Shown: piece after piece, positions 35,241 to 43,673 of the stretch | Layout: each line of letters opens with the position of its first letter | How positions within the stretch are numbered: the first letter of the stretch is position 1 | Assembly (NCBI GenBank): GCA_016716625.1 | Contig: JADJVJ010000001.1 | Span: 1,775,548-1,839,547, forward strand | DNA length: 64,000 bases | Source: Nostocoides sp. | GTDB lineage: Bacteria > Actinomycetota > Actinomycetes > Actinomycetales > Dermatophilaceae | Direction: 5' to 3' | The notes under the pieces: model-generated | What the model was told of the DNA's origin: nothing | The model's database searches: none | The model's input: only the letters and a program-made list of their open reading frames with translations | Program-made: the position numbers and the translations under genes

Positions 35241-36756
35241 CAGCACAGCCTGCCGTCGGCGCACGGCTCGCCGCAGGCGCACCGACCGAAGGCATCCCCA
35301 GGGTGACCGCGGGCTTGGCGCCCGGGTGATCGGCGCTTCCCAGGGCGGCCCAGGCATCACCACCGGGGGTGCGGCGCACGGCATACACGCCACCGCTCAG
35401 GGCACCGTCGGCAACGAGGTGATGGGGGGCGCCGTAGGTGACGGCCACCTGGACGATGTCGCCGGGACGCGGGCGGTCGCTGCCGGGCGGGAGGGCGAAA
35501 TGAACGAGCCGGTTGTCCGCGGCCCGGCCACTCATCCGCGCGGTGGCCTCGTCCTTGCGGCCCTCGCCCGGGGAGACGAGCACCTCGACCGTGCGGCCCT
35601 CGAGTCGTCGGTTCTCCGCCCAGGAGATCCCCTCCTGGAGCTCGATGAGGCGGTCGAAGCGTTCTTGGACGACGGCCTTGGGCACCTGGTCGGGCATGGT
35701 CGCGGCCGGGGTTCCGGGCCGGATGGAGTACTGAAAGGTGAACGCGGAGGCGAACCGCGCCTGCTCAACCACCTCCAGGGTGTCCTGGAAGTCCTGCTCG
35801 CTCTCGCCGGGGAAGCCGACGATGAGGTCGGTGGTGATCGCCGCGTCCGGGATGCGGTCGCGCACGGCGTCGAGGATCTTCAGGAACCGGTCACTGCGAT
35901 AGGAGCGCCGCATGGCCTTAAGGACCCGGTCGGAGCCGGACTGCAGCGGCATGTGGAGTTGCGGCATGACGTTCGGGGTCTCCGCCATCGCCTCGATGAC
36001 GTCCTCGGTGAACGCAGCGGGGTGCGGGCTGGTGAACCGCACGCGCTCCAGCCCGGGGATCTCCCCGCAGGCACGCAGCAGTCGTCCGAAGGCCAGCCGG
36101 TCGCCGAACTCCACACCGTAGGTGTTGACGTTCTGCCCGAGCAGGGTCACCTCGATGACCCCTTGGGCGACGAGGGCCTCGATCTCGGCGAGGACCTCGC
36201 CCGGGCGGCGGTCTTGTTCGCGCCCACGCAGGCTGGGGACGATGCAGAAGGTGCAGGTGTTGTTGCAGCCGACGCTGATCGACACCCAACCGGCGAAGGC
36301 GGAGTCCCGCCGGGTCGGCAGGGTGGAGGGGAAGGTCTGGAGGGACTCGAGGATCTCCACCTCGGCCCGCTTGTTGTGCCGGGCTCGCTCGAGCAAGGCG
36401 GGCAGGCTGCCGATGTTGTGGGTGCCGAAGACGACATCGACCCAGGGTGCTCGGGCGACGATGCTCTCTCGGTCCTTCTGGGCCATGCACCCGCCGACCG
36501 CGATCTGCAGATCGGGGTTGGCGACCTTGGCGGGTCGCAGCTGGCCGAGGTTGCCGTAGAGCTTGTTGTCCGCGTTCTCCCGGACCGCGCAGGTGTTGAA
36601 GACGACGACGTCGGCCACGGCGGGGCGATCCGCCGCAGGCAGGCTGGCGAGGTCGACATACCCCGCGGTTTCGAGCAGGCCGGCGAGGCGCTCGGAGTCG
36701 TGCACGTTCATCTGGCACCCGTGGGTGCGGACGTCATAGGTACGGGGGCTAGGCAT
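35227..36756 (-). CDS. miaB: tRNA-2-methylthio-N6-dimethylallyladenosine synthase
   Basis: A 509-residue radical SAM methylthiotransferase completing ms2i6A37 in tRNA, acting after MiaA. The N-terminal cluster cysteines are in T-H-G-C-Q-M-N, N-T-C-A-V-R-E-N-A and V-G-G-C-M-A-Q; the radical SAM motif is G-C-N-N-T-C-T-F-C near residue 160; a TRAM-like domain follows. The C-terminus is longer than usual, ending in a low-complexity Ala/Pro tail. The start at 36756 (MPSPRTYDVRTHGC) is clear; the frame continues upstream without MiaB similarity. Confidence 0.95.
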   Translation of the reverse strand: MPSPRTYDVRTHGCQMNVHDSERLAGLLETAGYVDLASLPAADRPAVADVVVFNTCAVRENADNKLYGNLGQLRPAKVANPDLQIAVGGCMAQKDRESIVARAPWVDVVFGTHNIGSLPALLERARHNKRAEVEILESLQTFPSTLPTRRDSAFAGWVSISVGCNNTCTFCIVPSLRGREQDRRPGEVLAEIEALVAQGVIEVTLLGQNVNTYGVEFGDRLAFGRLLRACGEIPGLERVRFTSPHPAAFTEDVIEAMAETPNVMPQLHMPLQSGSDRVLKAMRRSYRSDRFLKILDAVRDRIPDAAITTDLIVGFPGESEQDFQDTLEVVEQARFASAFTFQYSIRPGTPAATMPDQVPKAVVQERFDRLIELQEGISWAENRRLEGRTVEVLVSPGEGRKDEATARMSGRAADNRLVHFALPPGSDRPRPGDIVQVAVTYGAPHHLVADGALSGGVYAVRRTPGGDAWAALGSADHPGAKPAVTLGMPSVGAPAASRAPTAGCAATSS

Positions 36757-36828
36757 AACCGCACCAGGGTATGCCGTGTCCTCCCCCGCGACGGAATCTT
36801 CCGCTCCGGTCAGGGCGTTGGGCTGGAC

Positions 36829-37239
36829 GTGCGCACCCTGCTCAACATCATCTGGCTCATCTTCGGCGGCTTCTGGCTCTGGCTCGGGTACGTCCTGGCC
36901 GGGATCATCTGCTGCCTGCTCATCGTGACCATCCCGCTGGGGGTGGCATCCTTCCGAATGGCCAGTTACACCCTGTGGCCGTTTGGGCGCGCGGTCGTCC
37001 GGGCCCCCGATGCGGGTGCCGGCTCGGCCATCGGCAACGTCCTCTGGTTCATCCTTTGCGGATGGTGGCTCGCGCTCGGCCACCTCATGACAGCGGTCGC
37101 GCAGGCGCTGACGATCATCGGTATCCCGCTGGCGATCGCCAACCTCAAGCTCCTGCCGGTCTCCATCGTTCCGTTCGGCAAGCAGATCGTCCCCAGCGAC
37201 CTGCTGCCCCCGGGGCAGCGACCGCTGCACGCGATCTGA
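36829..37239 (+). CDS. YccF-domain membrane protein
   Basis: A 136-residue protein of the YccF family: two repeats of a helical membrane unit (L-N-I-I-W-L-I-F-G-G-F-W-L-W-L-G near the start, then N-V-L-W-F-I-L-C-G-W-W-L-A-L-G-H), each followed by an I-P-L-G/A segment and a P-F-G-R/K motif. Function unknown; an inner membrane location is certain from the helices. A GTG at 36829 is chosen as the start. It is divergent from miaB and convergent with recX. Confidence 0.82.
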   Translation: MRTLLNIIWLIFGGFWLWLGYVLAGIICCLLIVTIPLGVASFRMASYTLWPFGRAVVRAPDAGAGSAIGNVLWFILCGWWLALGHLMTAVAQALTIIGIPLAIANLKLLPVSIVPFGKQIVPSDLLPPGQRPLHAI

Positions 37240-37251
37240 GCCACCCGCGGG

Positions 37252-37740
37252 CTAGTCCCGGCGGTGTTCCGGGGCCTCCCGGACCGCCTCCCGGATGACC
37301 CGCAGGGCGAGATCGCTCGGGTACCCCTTGCGGGCAAGCATCCCGGCCAACCGGCGGGTCTGGGTGGTCGCCTCGAGACCGTGCAGGCTGCGCATCCGCC
37401 GCGCCACAAGGTCTCGGGCCCGCTCCTCTTCCGCTTCCGGGTCGATCTCCTCCAACGCCGCCCGAGCGATCTCCTCGTCGACCCCCTTGAGCCGAAGCTC
37501 ATGGGCCAGGGCCCGGCGGGCCAGCCCTCGGCCGACCTGCTGGGAGCGCACGAGCATGCCCGCGTAGGCGGTGTCGTCGACGAGGCCGACCTCACTCATC
37601 CGGTTCAGGACCGCTGAGGCGACCTCCGGCGGGCAGCCCCGGCGTGCCAAGGCTGCCTCAAGCTGGGCCCGGCTCCGCGGGGCCTGGGTCAGCTGCCGAA
37701 GGACGATCTGTCGAGCGATCTCATGCGGGTCGGGCTCCAT
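37252..37740 (-). CDS. recX: Regulatory protein RecX
   Basis: A 162-residue all-helical protein inhibiting RecA filaments. It carries RecX repeats including S-R-A-Q-L-E-A-A-L-A-R-R-G, V-G-L-V-D-D-T-A-Y-A, and L-A-R-K-G-Y-P-S-D-L-A-L at the C-terminus. The gene is immediately downstream of recA (20-base gap) on the same strand, the standard recA-recX arrangement, so it is probably co-induced through the upstream SOS box. Confidence 0.93.
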   Translation of the reverse strand: MEPDPHEIARQIVLRQLTQAPRSRAQLEAALARRGCPPEVASAVLNRMSEVGLVDDTAYAGMLVRSQQVGRGLARRALAHELRLKGVDEEIARAALEEIDPEAEEERARDLVARRMRSLHGLEATTQTRRLAGMLARKGYPSDLALRVIREAVREAPEHRRD

Positions 37741-37760
37741 CGCGCCGGTGCCGGACCCGC

Positions 37761-38825
37761 TCAGAAGTCGACCGGGACCTCGACCGGAGCCGGGGCCTCG
37801 ACCCGGACCCCAATGCCGAGCTTGTCCTTGATCTTGCGCTCGAGTTCGTCGGCGAGCTCGGGGTTGTCCCGCAGGAAAGAACGCGCGTTCTCCTTGCCCT
37901 GGCCGAGCTGGTCACCCTCGTAGGTGTACCAGGCGCCGGCCTTGCGCACGAAGCCGTGATCCACGCCCATGTCGATGAGGCCGCCCTCGCGAGAGATGCC
38001 GTGACCGTAGATGATGTCGAACTCCGCCTGCTTGAAGGGCGGCGACACCTTGTTCTTGACGACCTTGACCCGGGTCCGGTTGCCGACGGCGTCGCTACCG
38101 TCCTTGAGGGTCTCGATCCGTCGAACGTCGAGCCGGACCGAGGCGTAGAACTTCAATGCCTTGCCGCCCGTGGTCGTCTCGGGCGAGCCGAACATGACCC
38201 CGATCTTCTCGCGGAGCTGGTTGATGAAGATCGCCGTCGTGCCGGTCGAGTTGAGCGCACCGGTGATCTTGCGCAGGGCCTGGCTCATGAGCCGGGCCTG
38301 CAGACCGACGTGGCTGTCCCCCATCTCGCCTTCGATCTCGGCGCGCGGGACGAGCGCGGCCACCGAGTCGATGACGATGATGTCGATCGCACCGGAGCGG
38401 ATGAGCATGTCGGCGATCTCGAGGGCCTGTTCCCCGGTGTCCGGCTGGCTCACGAGCAAGGCGTCGATGTCGACCCCAAGCTTTTTGGCGTAGTCCGGGT
38501 CCAGGGCGTGCTCGGCGTCGATGAAGGCGGCGATCCCGCCACCCTTCTGCGCGTTGGCGACCGCGTGCAGCGCGACCGTGGTCTTACCGGAGCTCTCCGG
38601 ACCATAAATCTCGACGACCCGTCCCCGGGGCAGTCCGCCGATCCCGAGAGCGACATCCAGGGCGATGGACCCGGTCGGGATGACCTCGATGGGGGGTCGC
38701 ACATCGTCGCCGAGGCGCATGACGGCGCCCTTGCCGTGCTGCTTCTCGATCTGGGCCATGACGGCCGCAATGGCCTTCTCCCGTTCGGCCTGGTTGGGCC
38801 CGGCCTGGGTAGCTGGTCCTGCCAT
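37761..38825 (-). CDS. recA: Recombinase RecA
   Basis: A 354-residue recombinase. Walker A is G-P-E-S-S-G-K-T, with the V-I-D-S-V-A-A-L-V-P Walker B strand and the M-G-D-S-H-V-G-L-Q-A-R loop L1 region; the L2 loop region follows I-F-I-N-Q-L-R-E-K. It forms filaments on ssDNA for recombination and LexA cleavage. No intein. The start at 38825 (MAGPATQAG) is chosen; the upstream in-frame start is 13 codons earlier. A perfect SOS palindrome at 39003-39016 lies 178 bases upstream, consistent with LexA control. Confidence 0.98.
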   Translation of the reverse strand: MAGPATQAGPNQAEREKAIAAVMAQIEKQHGKGAVMRLGDDVRPPIEVIPTGSIALDVALGIGGLPRGRVVEIYGPESSGKTTVALHAVANAQKGGGIAAFIDAEHALDPDYAKKLGVDIDALLVSQPDTGEQALEIADMLIRSGAIDIIVIDSVAALVPRAEIEGEMGDSHVGLQARLMSQALRKITGALNSTGTTAIFINQLREKIGVMFGSPETTTGGKALKFYASVRLDVRRIETLKDGSDAVGNRTRVKVVKNKVSPPFKQAEFDIIYGHGISREGGLIDMGVDHGFVRKAGAWYTYEGDQLGQGKENARSFLRDNPELADELERKIKDKLGIGVRVEAPAPVEVPVDF

Positions 38826-39002
38826 CTCGCACCTGCTCTTTCGTGTCGTCTCGAGCGCGTCCACCGGCGACCATCTCTCGCAGTCGGTCTCGTTGCGGTG
38901 TCAGGTCAGACGCTAGGTGCCGCCACCGACAGACCGTCCGCAACTGCCGTGGGGATGTGGACGAAGCGGCCGTCGGCGAAGCACCTGTGGACGACCATAC
39001 CC

Positions 39003-39016
39003 CGAACACGTGTTCG
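39003..39016. promoter_or_regulatory. SOS box (LexA binding site) upstream of recA
   Basis: CGAACACGTGTTCG, a perfect 14-base palindrome fitting the actinobacterial/Bacillus-type LexA box CGAAC-N4-GTTCG. It is 178 bases upstream of the recA start, implying a long leader, and is just 47 bases past the stop of the ornithine cyclodeaminase-like gene. Confidence 0.88.
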
Positions 39017-39026
39017 AGGCTTCTGG

Positions 39027-39058
39027 CGACGCGCCGACACGCCGACGCGCCGACACGC
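39027..39058. repeat. Two tandem copies of a 16-bp GC-rich repeat
   Basis: CGACGCGCCGACACGC occurs twice in direct succession (39027-39042, 39043-39058), between the SOS box and the stop of the ornithine cyclodeaminase-like gene. It may be a small variable-number tandem repeat; no function is evident. Confidence 0.7.
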
Positions 39059-39063
39059 CGGGA

Positions 39064-40023
39064 TCAGGGGAAGCTGATCCGCTGCCCCACATCCGCACGC
39101 CCGGCCACCCGCTCCAGCACGAGCGCGGACAGAGCGATGTCATCGAGGGCCAGTCCCATGTTGAGGAACATCCGACGCCCCTGAGCCGGCACGGCATACT
39201 CCCCGGAGACCACCTCGGCAAGGTGGGTGGTGGGGTCCGGGAAGTCGAAGAAGTACTTCCGCCCGGCCACCGAGGAGTACTGGCCAAGGTCATCGACGCT
39301 GAACACGGCTGCCTCCTGGAAGGCCGCCGTGGCCATCGCGTCGTCGTAGTCGACCGGGAGCAAGAGCGCGTCCGCGTCGGTGTTGCGGCAGTCGAGCTTG
39401 GGCTCCAGCGGCACCGTGATGGTCGTGATCGCGATGTCCGCGCCCTCGACACAGTCCTGCGGCGAACGCGCCACTCGGGTGCGCCGGTCCCCAGCGGCCT
39501 CGAGGGCGCGCTCGGCGACCCCGTCCACGTAGTCGTACATGACGACCTCTTCGATGTCCGGGTGCTCGGAGAGCGCGACCTCGAGGTGTCGCCGCCCCTG
39601 CACGCCGCAGCCGACGATGGCCAGACGGCCAGTCTTCACCGGCACGTGCCGCAGGGTCACCCCAGAGACCGCCGGGGTGCGCATCTCGGTGATCCAGCCA
39701 CCGTCGAGGAGCGCGATCGGGCGACCGGTGTCCGGGTCGTTCATGAGGACCGCGCCGTGGATGTACGGCAGCCCCTTGCCGTGGTTCTGCTCGTACCCGG
39801 CGACCCACTTGATGCCGATCGCGTCGATGCCGCCGAGGTAGGCCGGCATCGCGTGGATGAAGGCGTCGTCCCGGGAGGTGACCTTGGGCTTCGGCGGGTT
39901 CTGGACGAGCCCTTGGGCCTTCTGCGAGAACGCGTCCTCGATGCAGTCGACGATATCCGGCCAGGACAGGGCCAGGCTCTCCAGGGAAGCGCGGTTGAGG
40001 ACGAGAAACTCATTGGAGGTCAT
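39064..40023 (-). CDS. Ornithine cyclodeaminase/mu-crystallin family protein
   Basis: A 319-residue NAD(P)-dependent family member. The family N-terminal fold is followed by I-K-W-V-A-G-Y, L-D-G-G-W-I-T-E-M-R-T-P-A-V-S-G (substrate/NAD region) and the Rossmann V-G-C-G-V-Q-G-R-R-H-L-E. Members include ornithine cyclodeaminase, alanine dehydrogenase and ketimine reductases; the substrate cannot be fixed here. It is the last gene of the minus-strand run from 43616, 23 bases after the zinc-ribbon gene. Confidence 0.85.
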   Translation of the reverse strand: MTSNEFLVLNRASLESLALSWPDIVDCIEDAFSQKAQGLVQNPPKPKVTSRDDAFIHAMPAYLGGIDAIGIKWVAGYEQNHGKGLPYIHGAVLMNDPDTGRPIALLDGGWITEMRTPAVSGVTLRHVPVKTGRLAIVGCGVQGRRHLEVALSEHPDIEEVVMYDYVDGVAERALEAAGDRRTRVARSPQDCVEGADIAITTITVPLEPKLDCRNTDADALLLPVDYDDAMATAAFQEAAVFSVDDLGQYSSVAGRKYFFDFPDPTTHLAEVVSGEYAVPAQGRRMFLNMGLALDDIALSALVLERVAGRADVGQRISFP

Positions 40024-40046
40024 GCCCCGTCACGCTACCCGGTGGG

Positions 40047-40274
40047 TCAATCCGTCAGCGCAGGATGGTCCCGCCAGGCCGGCATCGTGCGCATGTACTC
40101 GCGGGTCTGGGACTCGGCGGTGGCCCGGTCGGCACCCTTGCGCTCGGCCCAGCCGACCATCCGCTCGAAGCGGACCTCGAAGTCCTGCAACTGCCCGTGC
40201 TCGTCGACGCAATGGGGGCAATAGGGGCCGGACTCGATCGGCATACCGCAGCTCTCGCAGGCAGTGGTCGTCAT
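40047..40274 (-). CDS. Small zinc-ribbon protein
   Basis: A 75-residue protein with one Zn-binding knuckle pair, C-E-S-C near residues 6-9 and C-P-H-C near 19-22, then a helical tail. It resembles the putative zinc-ribbon family of short bacterial proteins of unknown function. The ATG at 40274 overlaps the MarR stop (ATGA), so the two are translationally coupled and probably work together. Confidence 0.75.
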   Translation of the reverse strand: MTTTACESCGMPIESGPYCPHCVDEHGQLQDFEVRFERMVGWAERKGADRATAESQTREYMRTMPAWRDHPALTD

Positions 40275-40765
40275 CGCGGATCTCCTTGTCGTGGTGAGGA
40301 AGGGCTGGATTCGTCCGGCGGGATCGCCGGATCGGCCGTGGCCGACGCCGCCACCAGCGCGGCGAGGCCGTTGAGGAGGGCCACACGTGCGGGCGTGGGC
40401 AAGGTGCCCAGCGCGGCGCTCAAGCGTTGGGCATCCAGCACCGAACTCTCCCGTGCCAAACGTTCGTGCCCGGCGTCGGTGAGCCACACCAGAGTTCGGC
40501 GTCGATCGGCCCGGTCCTGGTGTCGTTCGAGCAGCCCGTGCCCGGCCAGTTGGGTGACGATGTCGCTGACCACCGACTGCGCTCGATCCAGATGCTCGGC
40601 GGCCTCACTCACCGTGAGCGGACCTGCCTGCGCCAGGTGCATCAGGACCGCACGAGACGCACCGGAGAGCTGGGCTCGCTTGCCGTCGCGGCGGTGGAAC
40701 AGCAGGTAGGTCGCACCGAACAGTTCGGCGAACCGTGCCGCGTCGGCGTGCTCGGACGTGCTCAC
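40271..40765 (-). CDS. MarR-family transcriptional regulator
   Basis: A 164-residue protein with a winged helix. L-T-V-S-E-A-A-E-H-L-D-R-A-Q-S-V-V-S-D-I-V is the DNA-recognition helix region near residues 51-70, and the wing R-A-D-R-R-R-T-L-V-W-L-T follows. MarR proteins repress nearby efflux or stress genes and release DNA on ligand binding. Overlap with the zinc-ribbon gene, and the exporter genes 59 bases upstream on the same strand, suggest it regulates this run (inference). Confidence 0.87.
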   Translation of the reverse strand: MSTSEHADAARFAELFGATYLLFHRRDGKRAQLSGASRAVLMHLAQAGPLTVSEAAEHLDRAQSVVSDIVTQLAGHGLLERHQDRADRRRTLVWLTDAGHERLARESSVLDAQRLSAALGTLPTPARVALLNGLAALVAASATADPAIPPDESSPSSPRQGDPR

Positions 40766-40823
40766 TCGTTCAGGGTCGCGGTCGCTCGATCCATCGTCAA
40801 TCCCGATGGGTCGGCCGAGCCCC

Positions 40824-41594
40824 TCAGGTGAGCAAGAGGCGGCCGATCCGCCGACTCACCAGCGCGAATCCGGCCACCGTGAGAACCATCAGGTATGCCG
40901 TGTGCCCGAGCACCGCGAGCGAGACATCCCCGAGCAGAAGGGCTCGTTCGAGGGAGACCGCGTGATAGAGCGGAGTGAGTTGGACGATCCCCTGGAGCAC
41001 GGGCGGGTAGGCCCCCAGCGGGAAGAACGTCGCGGAGAAGAGGAACAGCGGCTGGATGACAAGGAAGACGAGGTCGAACTGCTGCCATGAGGTGAGGAAC
41101 GTGGTGGCGTACATCCCGGCCGCAGCGAACGCGGCCCCGATGAGCAGGGCGGCCGGGAGCGCGAGCAGGCCCCAGAGCGAATGGACGAAACCCATCGCGG
41201 CCGCCACGACGACAAACCCCGCCGAGTAGATCCCGCCTCGGATGAGGGCCCAGGCCACCTCGCCGGCGGCGATGTCACGGGGGGAGGCCGGGGTCGCGAG
41301 CATGACGTCGTAGATCCGGGCGTAGCGCAGTTTGAAGAAGACGTTGAACGTCACGTCAGCGATGGCGCCATTCATCGCCGCGGAGGCGAGCATCGCGGGG
41401 GCGACGAAGTCGGCGTAGGGCACGACGAGCCCGGAGTCGGTGCGCACGCTCGTCACGAGGGCCCCCAGCCCGATCCCGATCGAGAAGAGATAGAAGACCG
41501 GCTCGAAGAAGCCGCTGAGGAAGACCAGCCACCCTCGGCGAAAGGAGGTGATGTTGCGCAGCACGAGGTAGCGGCCGAGACCCAGTGAGAGCAT
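40824..41594 (-). CDS. ABC-2 type exporter permease
   Basis: A 256-residue membrane protein with about six helices and the ABC-2 profile: the Y-A-D-F-V-A-P-A-M-L segment before the helices, and the conserved late Q-P-L-F-L-F-S-A-T-F-F-P stretch. Two such permeases are encoded side by side with one ATPase. The start at 41594 overlaps the preceding permease stop by one base (TGATG). Substrate unknown; NodJ-like and drug or lipid exporters share this layout. Confidence 0.88.
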   Translation of the reverse strand: MLSLGLGRYLVLRNITSFRRGWLVFLSGFFEPVFYLFSIGIGLGALVTSVRTDSGLVVPYADFVAPAMLASAAMNGAIADVTFNVFFKLRYARIYDVMLATPASPRDIAAGEVAWALIRGGIYSAGFVVVAAAMGFVHSLWGLLALPAALLIGAAFAAAGMYATTFLTSWQQFDLVFLVIQPLFLFSATFFPLGAYPPVLQGIVQLTPLYHAVSLERALLLGDVSLAVLGHTAYLMVLTVAGFALVSRRIGRLLLT

Positions 41595-42424
41595 CAGGTC
41601 TCCAGCCGTCGCGCCAGCGCCCGGCGCGCAAACACCGCACCGGCGACGGCATACAGCACGAGGACGGTGACGTGCCCCGCCCAACCCGGCGGCAGCGGGG
41701 CACCGAGGAAGGCGGCCCGGGCGAGCTCTGTGCCGTGGGAGAGTGGGGTGGCCCAGGCGATCACCTGCAGGACCGTCGGGAGCTGGCTGATCGGGAAGAA
41801 GGTGCCCGAAAACAGCATGAGCGGCGTGACCACGAGCCGGAAGATCGTCGAGAAGTGCTCCTCGTTCGTTGCCACCGAGGCGACCCAGAAGAGCGGCGTG
41901 ATGAAGGCCAGCGCGAGCAGGACGGCCCAGAGAATCGCCAGCAGGGACCACCAGGACACCACTGCGCCCAGGGCGCCGGTGACCCCGACGAAGACCGCTG
42001 CGCCGCCGGCGATGCCGGTGCAGATGACGAGCCAGTGGCCGAGGATGAGGTCACCGACCCGGTTCGGCGCGGCGAGCATGGCGACATAGAGCTGGTTCCA
42101 CTTGAGCAGAGTCATCACCGGCCAGGTCGACTCCGAGGTCGCCCACTGCATGACCGAGGCCATGAGCAGGCCGGGGGCCACATAGCTGAGGTACGGCACG
42201 CCCCCGACGCCACCGGAGGAACGATCCACCAGGCCTCCCACCCCGAACCCCATGGCGAGCACGAAGAACACCGGCTGGACGAACCGTGAAACCACCCAGC
42301 TGCGCCAGGTACGCAGGCTCACCGTGGCGAAGTAGCCGGCGACCCCGAGGACCCGATCGAGGCGAGTGAGCGGTCGCCTCGGACCCTCGGTGAGTCGGCT
42401 GAGCTGGGGGCGCGGCGCGCTCAT
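41594..42424 (-). CDS. ABC-2 type exporter permease
   Basis: A 276-residue membrane protein with six predicted helices. It starts with a cytoplasmic N-terminus and an amphipathic segment (R-T-W-R-S-W-V-V-S-R-F), then Y-V-A-P-G-L-L-M and T-P-L-M-L-F-S-G-T-F-F-P, typical of the family. It is paralogous to the permease at 40824-41594, so the exporter is probably a heterodimer of permeases driven by the ATPase at 42424-43380. Its start and the ATPase stop overlap by one base. Confidence 0.88.
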   Translation of the reverse strand: MSAPRPQLSRLTEGPRRPLTRLDRVLGVAGYFATVSLRTWRSWVVSRFVQPVFFVLAMGFGVGGLVDRSSGGVGGVPYLSYVAPGLLMASVMQWATSESTWPVMTLLKWNQLYVAMLAAPNRVGDLILGHWLVICTGIAGGAAVFVGVTGALGAVVSWWSLLAILWAVLLALAFITPLFWVASVATNEEHFSTIFRLVVTPLMLFSGTFFPISQLPTVLQVIAWATPLSHGTELARAAFLGAPLPPGWAGHVTVLVLYAVAGAVFARRALARRLET

Positions 42425-43380
42425 CAGTCGACCAGGGTCCGGCCGGTGAGGTGCAGGAAGACGTCCTCGAGAGTCGAGCGCCGCACCAGCGTGGAGAGTG
42501 GTTCGACACCCCGGTCGACCAGGGCGGCCGCCGCCGCGTCGCCGTCGCCGGCATAGATGAGGATGCGGTCGGGGAGCACCTCGAGCCGCTCCCCCACCCC
42601 CTGAAGTTCGGTGGCGTGGTCGGCGTGGTCGTCGACATCGAACCGGACCTCGACGACCTCCCGGGTGGAGTGTTCGGCGATGAGGTCACGCGGGCTGCCC
42701 TCGGCGACGATGCGGCCCTTGTCCATGATGACGAGGCGGTCGCAGAGCTGCTCGGCCTCGTCCATGTAGTGCGTGGTGAGGACCAGGGTGACGCCCTGGC
42801 GCTTGAGCCGGAACAGCCGGTCCCAGAGGATGTGCCGGGCCTGCGGGTCCAGGCCGGTTGTGGGTTCGTCGAGGAGCAGCAGCTCGGGGTTGTTGATCAG
42901 GCTGCGGGCGATGACGAGGCGGCGTTTCATGCCGCCGGAGAGCGGTTCGACCTGATCGGTACGCCGCTCGGTGAGTTGGGCGAACTCGAGCAGTTCTTCG
43001 GCGCGGGCGCGGACCTCGGCGCGAGTCAGCCCAAAGAAACGGCCGTAGACCCAGAGGTTCTCCTGGACCGAGAGTTCCTCGTCGAGCAGGTCCCGTTGCG
43101 GGCAGACGCCCAGGCGGGCACGGATCGCCGGTCCGTCACGGTCGGGGTCGAGCCCGAAGATCCGCAGCGAGCCGCCGCTCGGGGGGGACACCGCCCCGAG
43201 CATCCGCATCGTGCTCGACTTGCCGGCCCCATTGGGACCGAGGAAGCCAAACGCCTCACCGCGACGGACCTCGACGTCGATGCCGTCCACCGCGGTGAAG
43301 TCACCGAATCGTTTGGTGAGGCCGCGAGCCTCGATGAGCGCCAGACCCTCCTGGTCCCCGCCCGCCCAGTCCGTGGTCAC
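42424..43380 (-). CDS. ABC exporter ATP-binding protein
   Basis: A 318-residue ATPase. Walker A G-P-N-G-A-G-K-S, signature L-S-G-G-M, Walker B L-L-L-L-D-E-P and the switch histidine in T-T-H-Y-M-D-E-A are all present. A C-terminal extension of about 90 residues is as in the DrrA/NodI drug- and polysaccharide-export group. A GTG start at 43380 overlaps the DUF3046 stop (GTGA), showing translational coupling. It energises the two permeases downstream. Confidence 0.93.
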   Translation of the reverse strand: MTTDWAGGDQEGLALIEARGLTKRFGDFTAVDGIDVEVRRGEAFGFLGPNGAGKSSTMRMLGAVSPPSGGSLRIFGLDPDRDGPAIRARLGVCPQRDLLDEELSVQENLWVYGRFFGLTRAEVRARAEELLEFAQLTERRTDQVEPLSGGMKRRLVIARSLINNPELLLLDEPTTGLDPQARHILWDRLFRLKRQGVTLVLTTHYMDEAEQLCDRLVIMDKGRIVAEGSPRDLIAEHSTREVVEVRFDVDDHADHATELQGVGERLEVLPDRILIYAGDGDAAAAALVDRGVEPLSTLVRRSTLEDVFLHLTGRTLVD

Positions 43381-43616
43381 CCTCGGCCCTGCTCCCCCGC
43401 CGGCGCCCGGTGCACCGGGCCCAGCCTGCGCTCCGCCGGGACCTCCATGTCGTCGCAGAGGGCAAGCCATACCAACCGGGGATGCTCCCCCGCGTCGAGC
43501 GCCGCCTGCACCGTCCGGCCACCGAGGACGGAGAGGACGTGGGAGCCAGCGAGGTGGGCGGCATACGCGTCGCCGAACTCGCCCCGCATGAGTTCCCAGA
43601 ACTGGGTGAGGCGCAT
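43377..43616 (-). CDS. DUF3046 family protein
   Basis: A 79-residue protein with the DUF3046 opening M-R-L-T-Q-F-W-E-L-M and the segments G-D-A-Y-A and L-G-G-R-T-V-Q-A-A-L. DUF3046 is a small helical family of unknown function, usually next to recA/recX in actinobacteria; here it is about 5 kb away with the exporter inserted between, and it overlaps the ATPase gene by four bases. The start at 43616 matches the family start; the upstream in-frame start adds 8 residues. Confidence 0.82.
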   Translation of the reverse strand: MRLTQFWELMRGEFGDAYAAHLAGSHVLSVLGGRTVQAALDAGEHPRLVWLALCDDMEVPAERRLGPVHRAPAGEQGRG

Positions 43617-43673
43617 GGTCCTGGAGTCTACGGGGAGCAAGTGTCAGTGCCAGGTGGGAGAGTTGTCCCCGGT

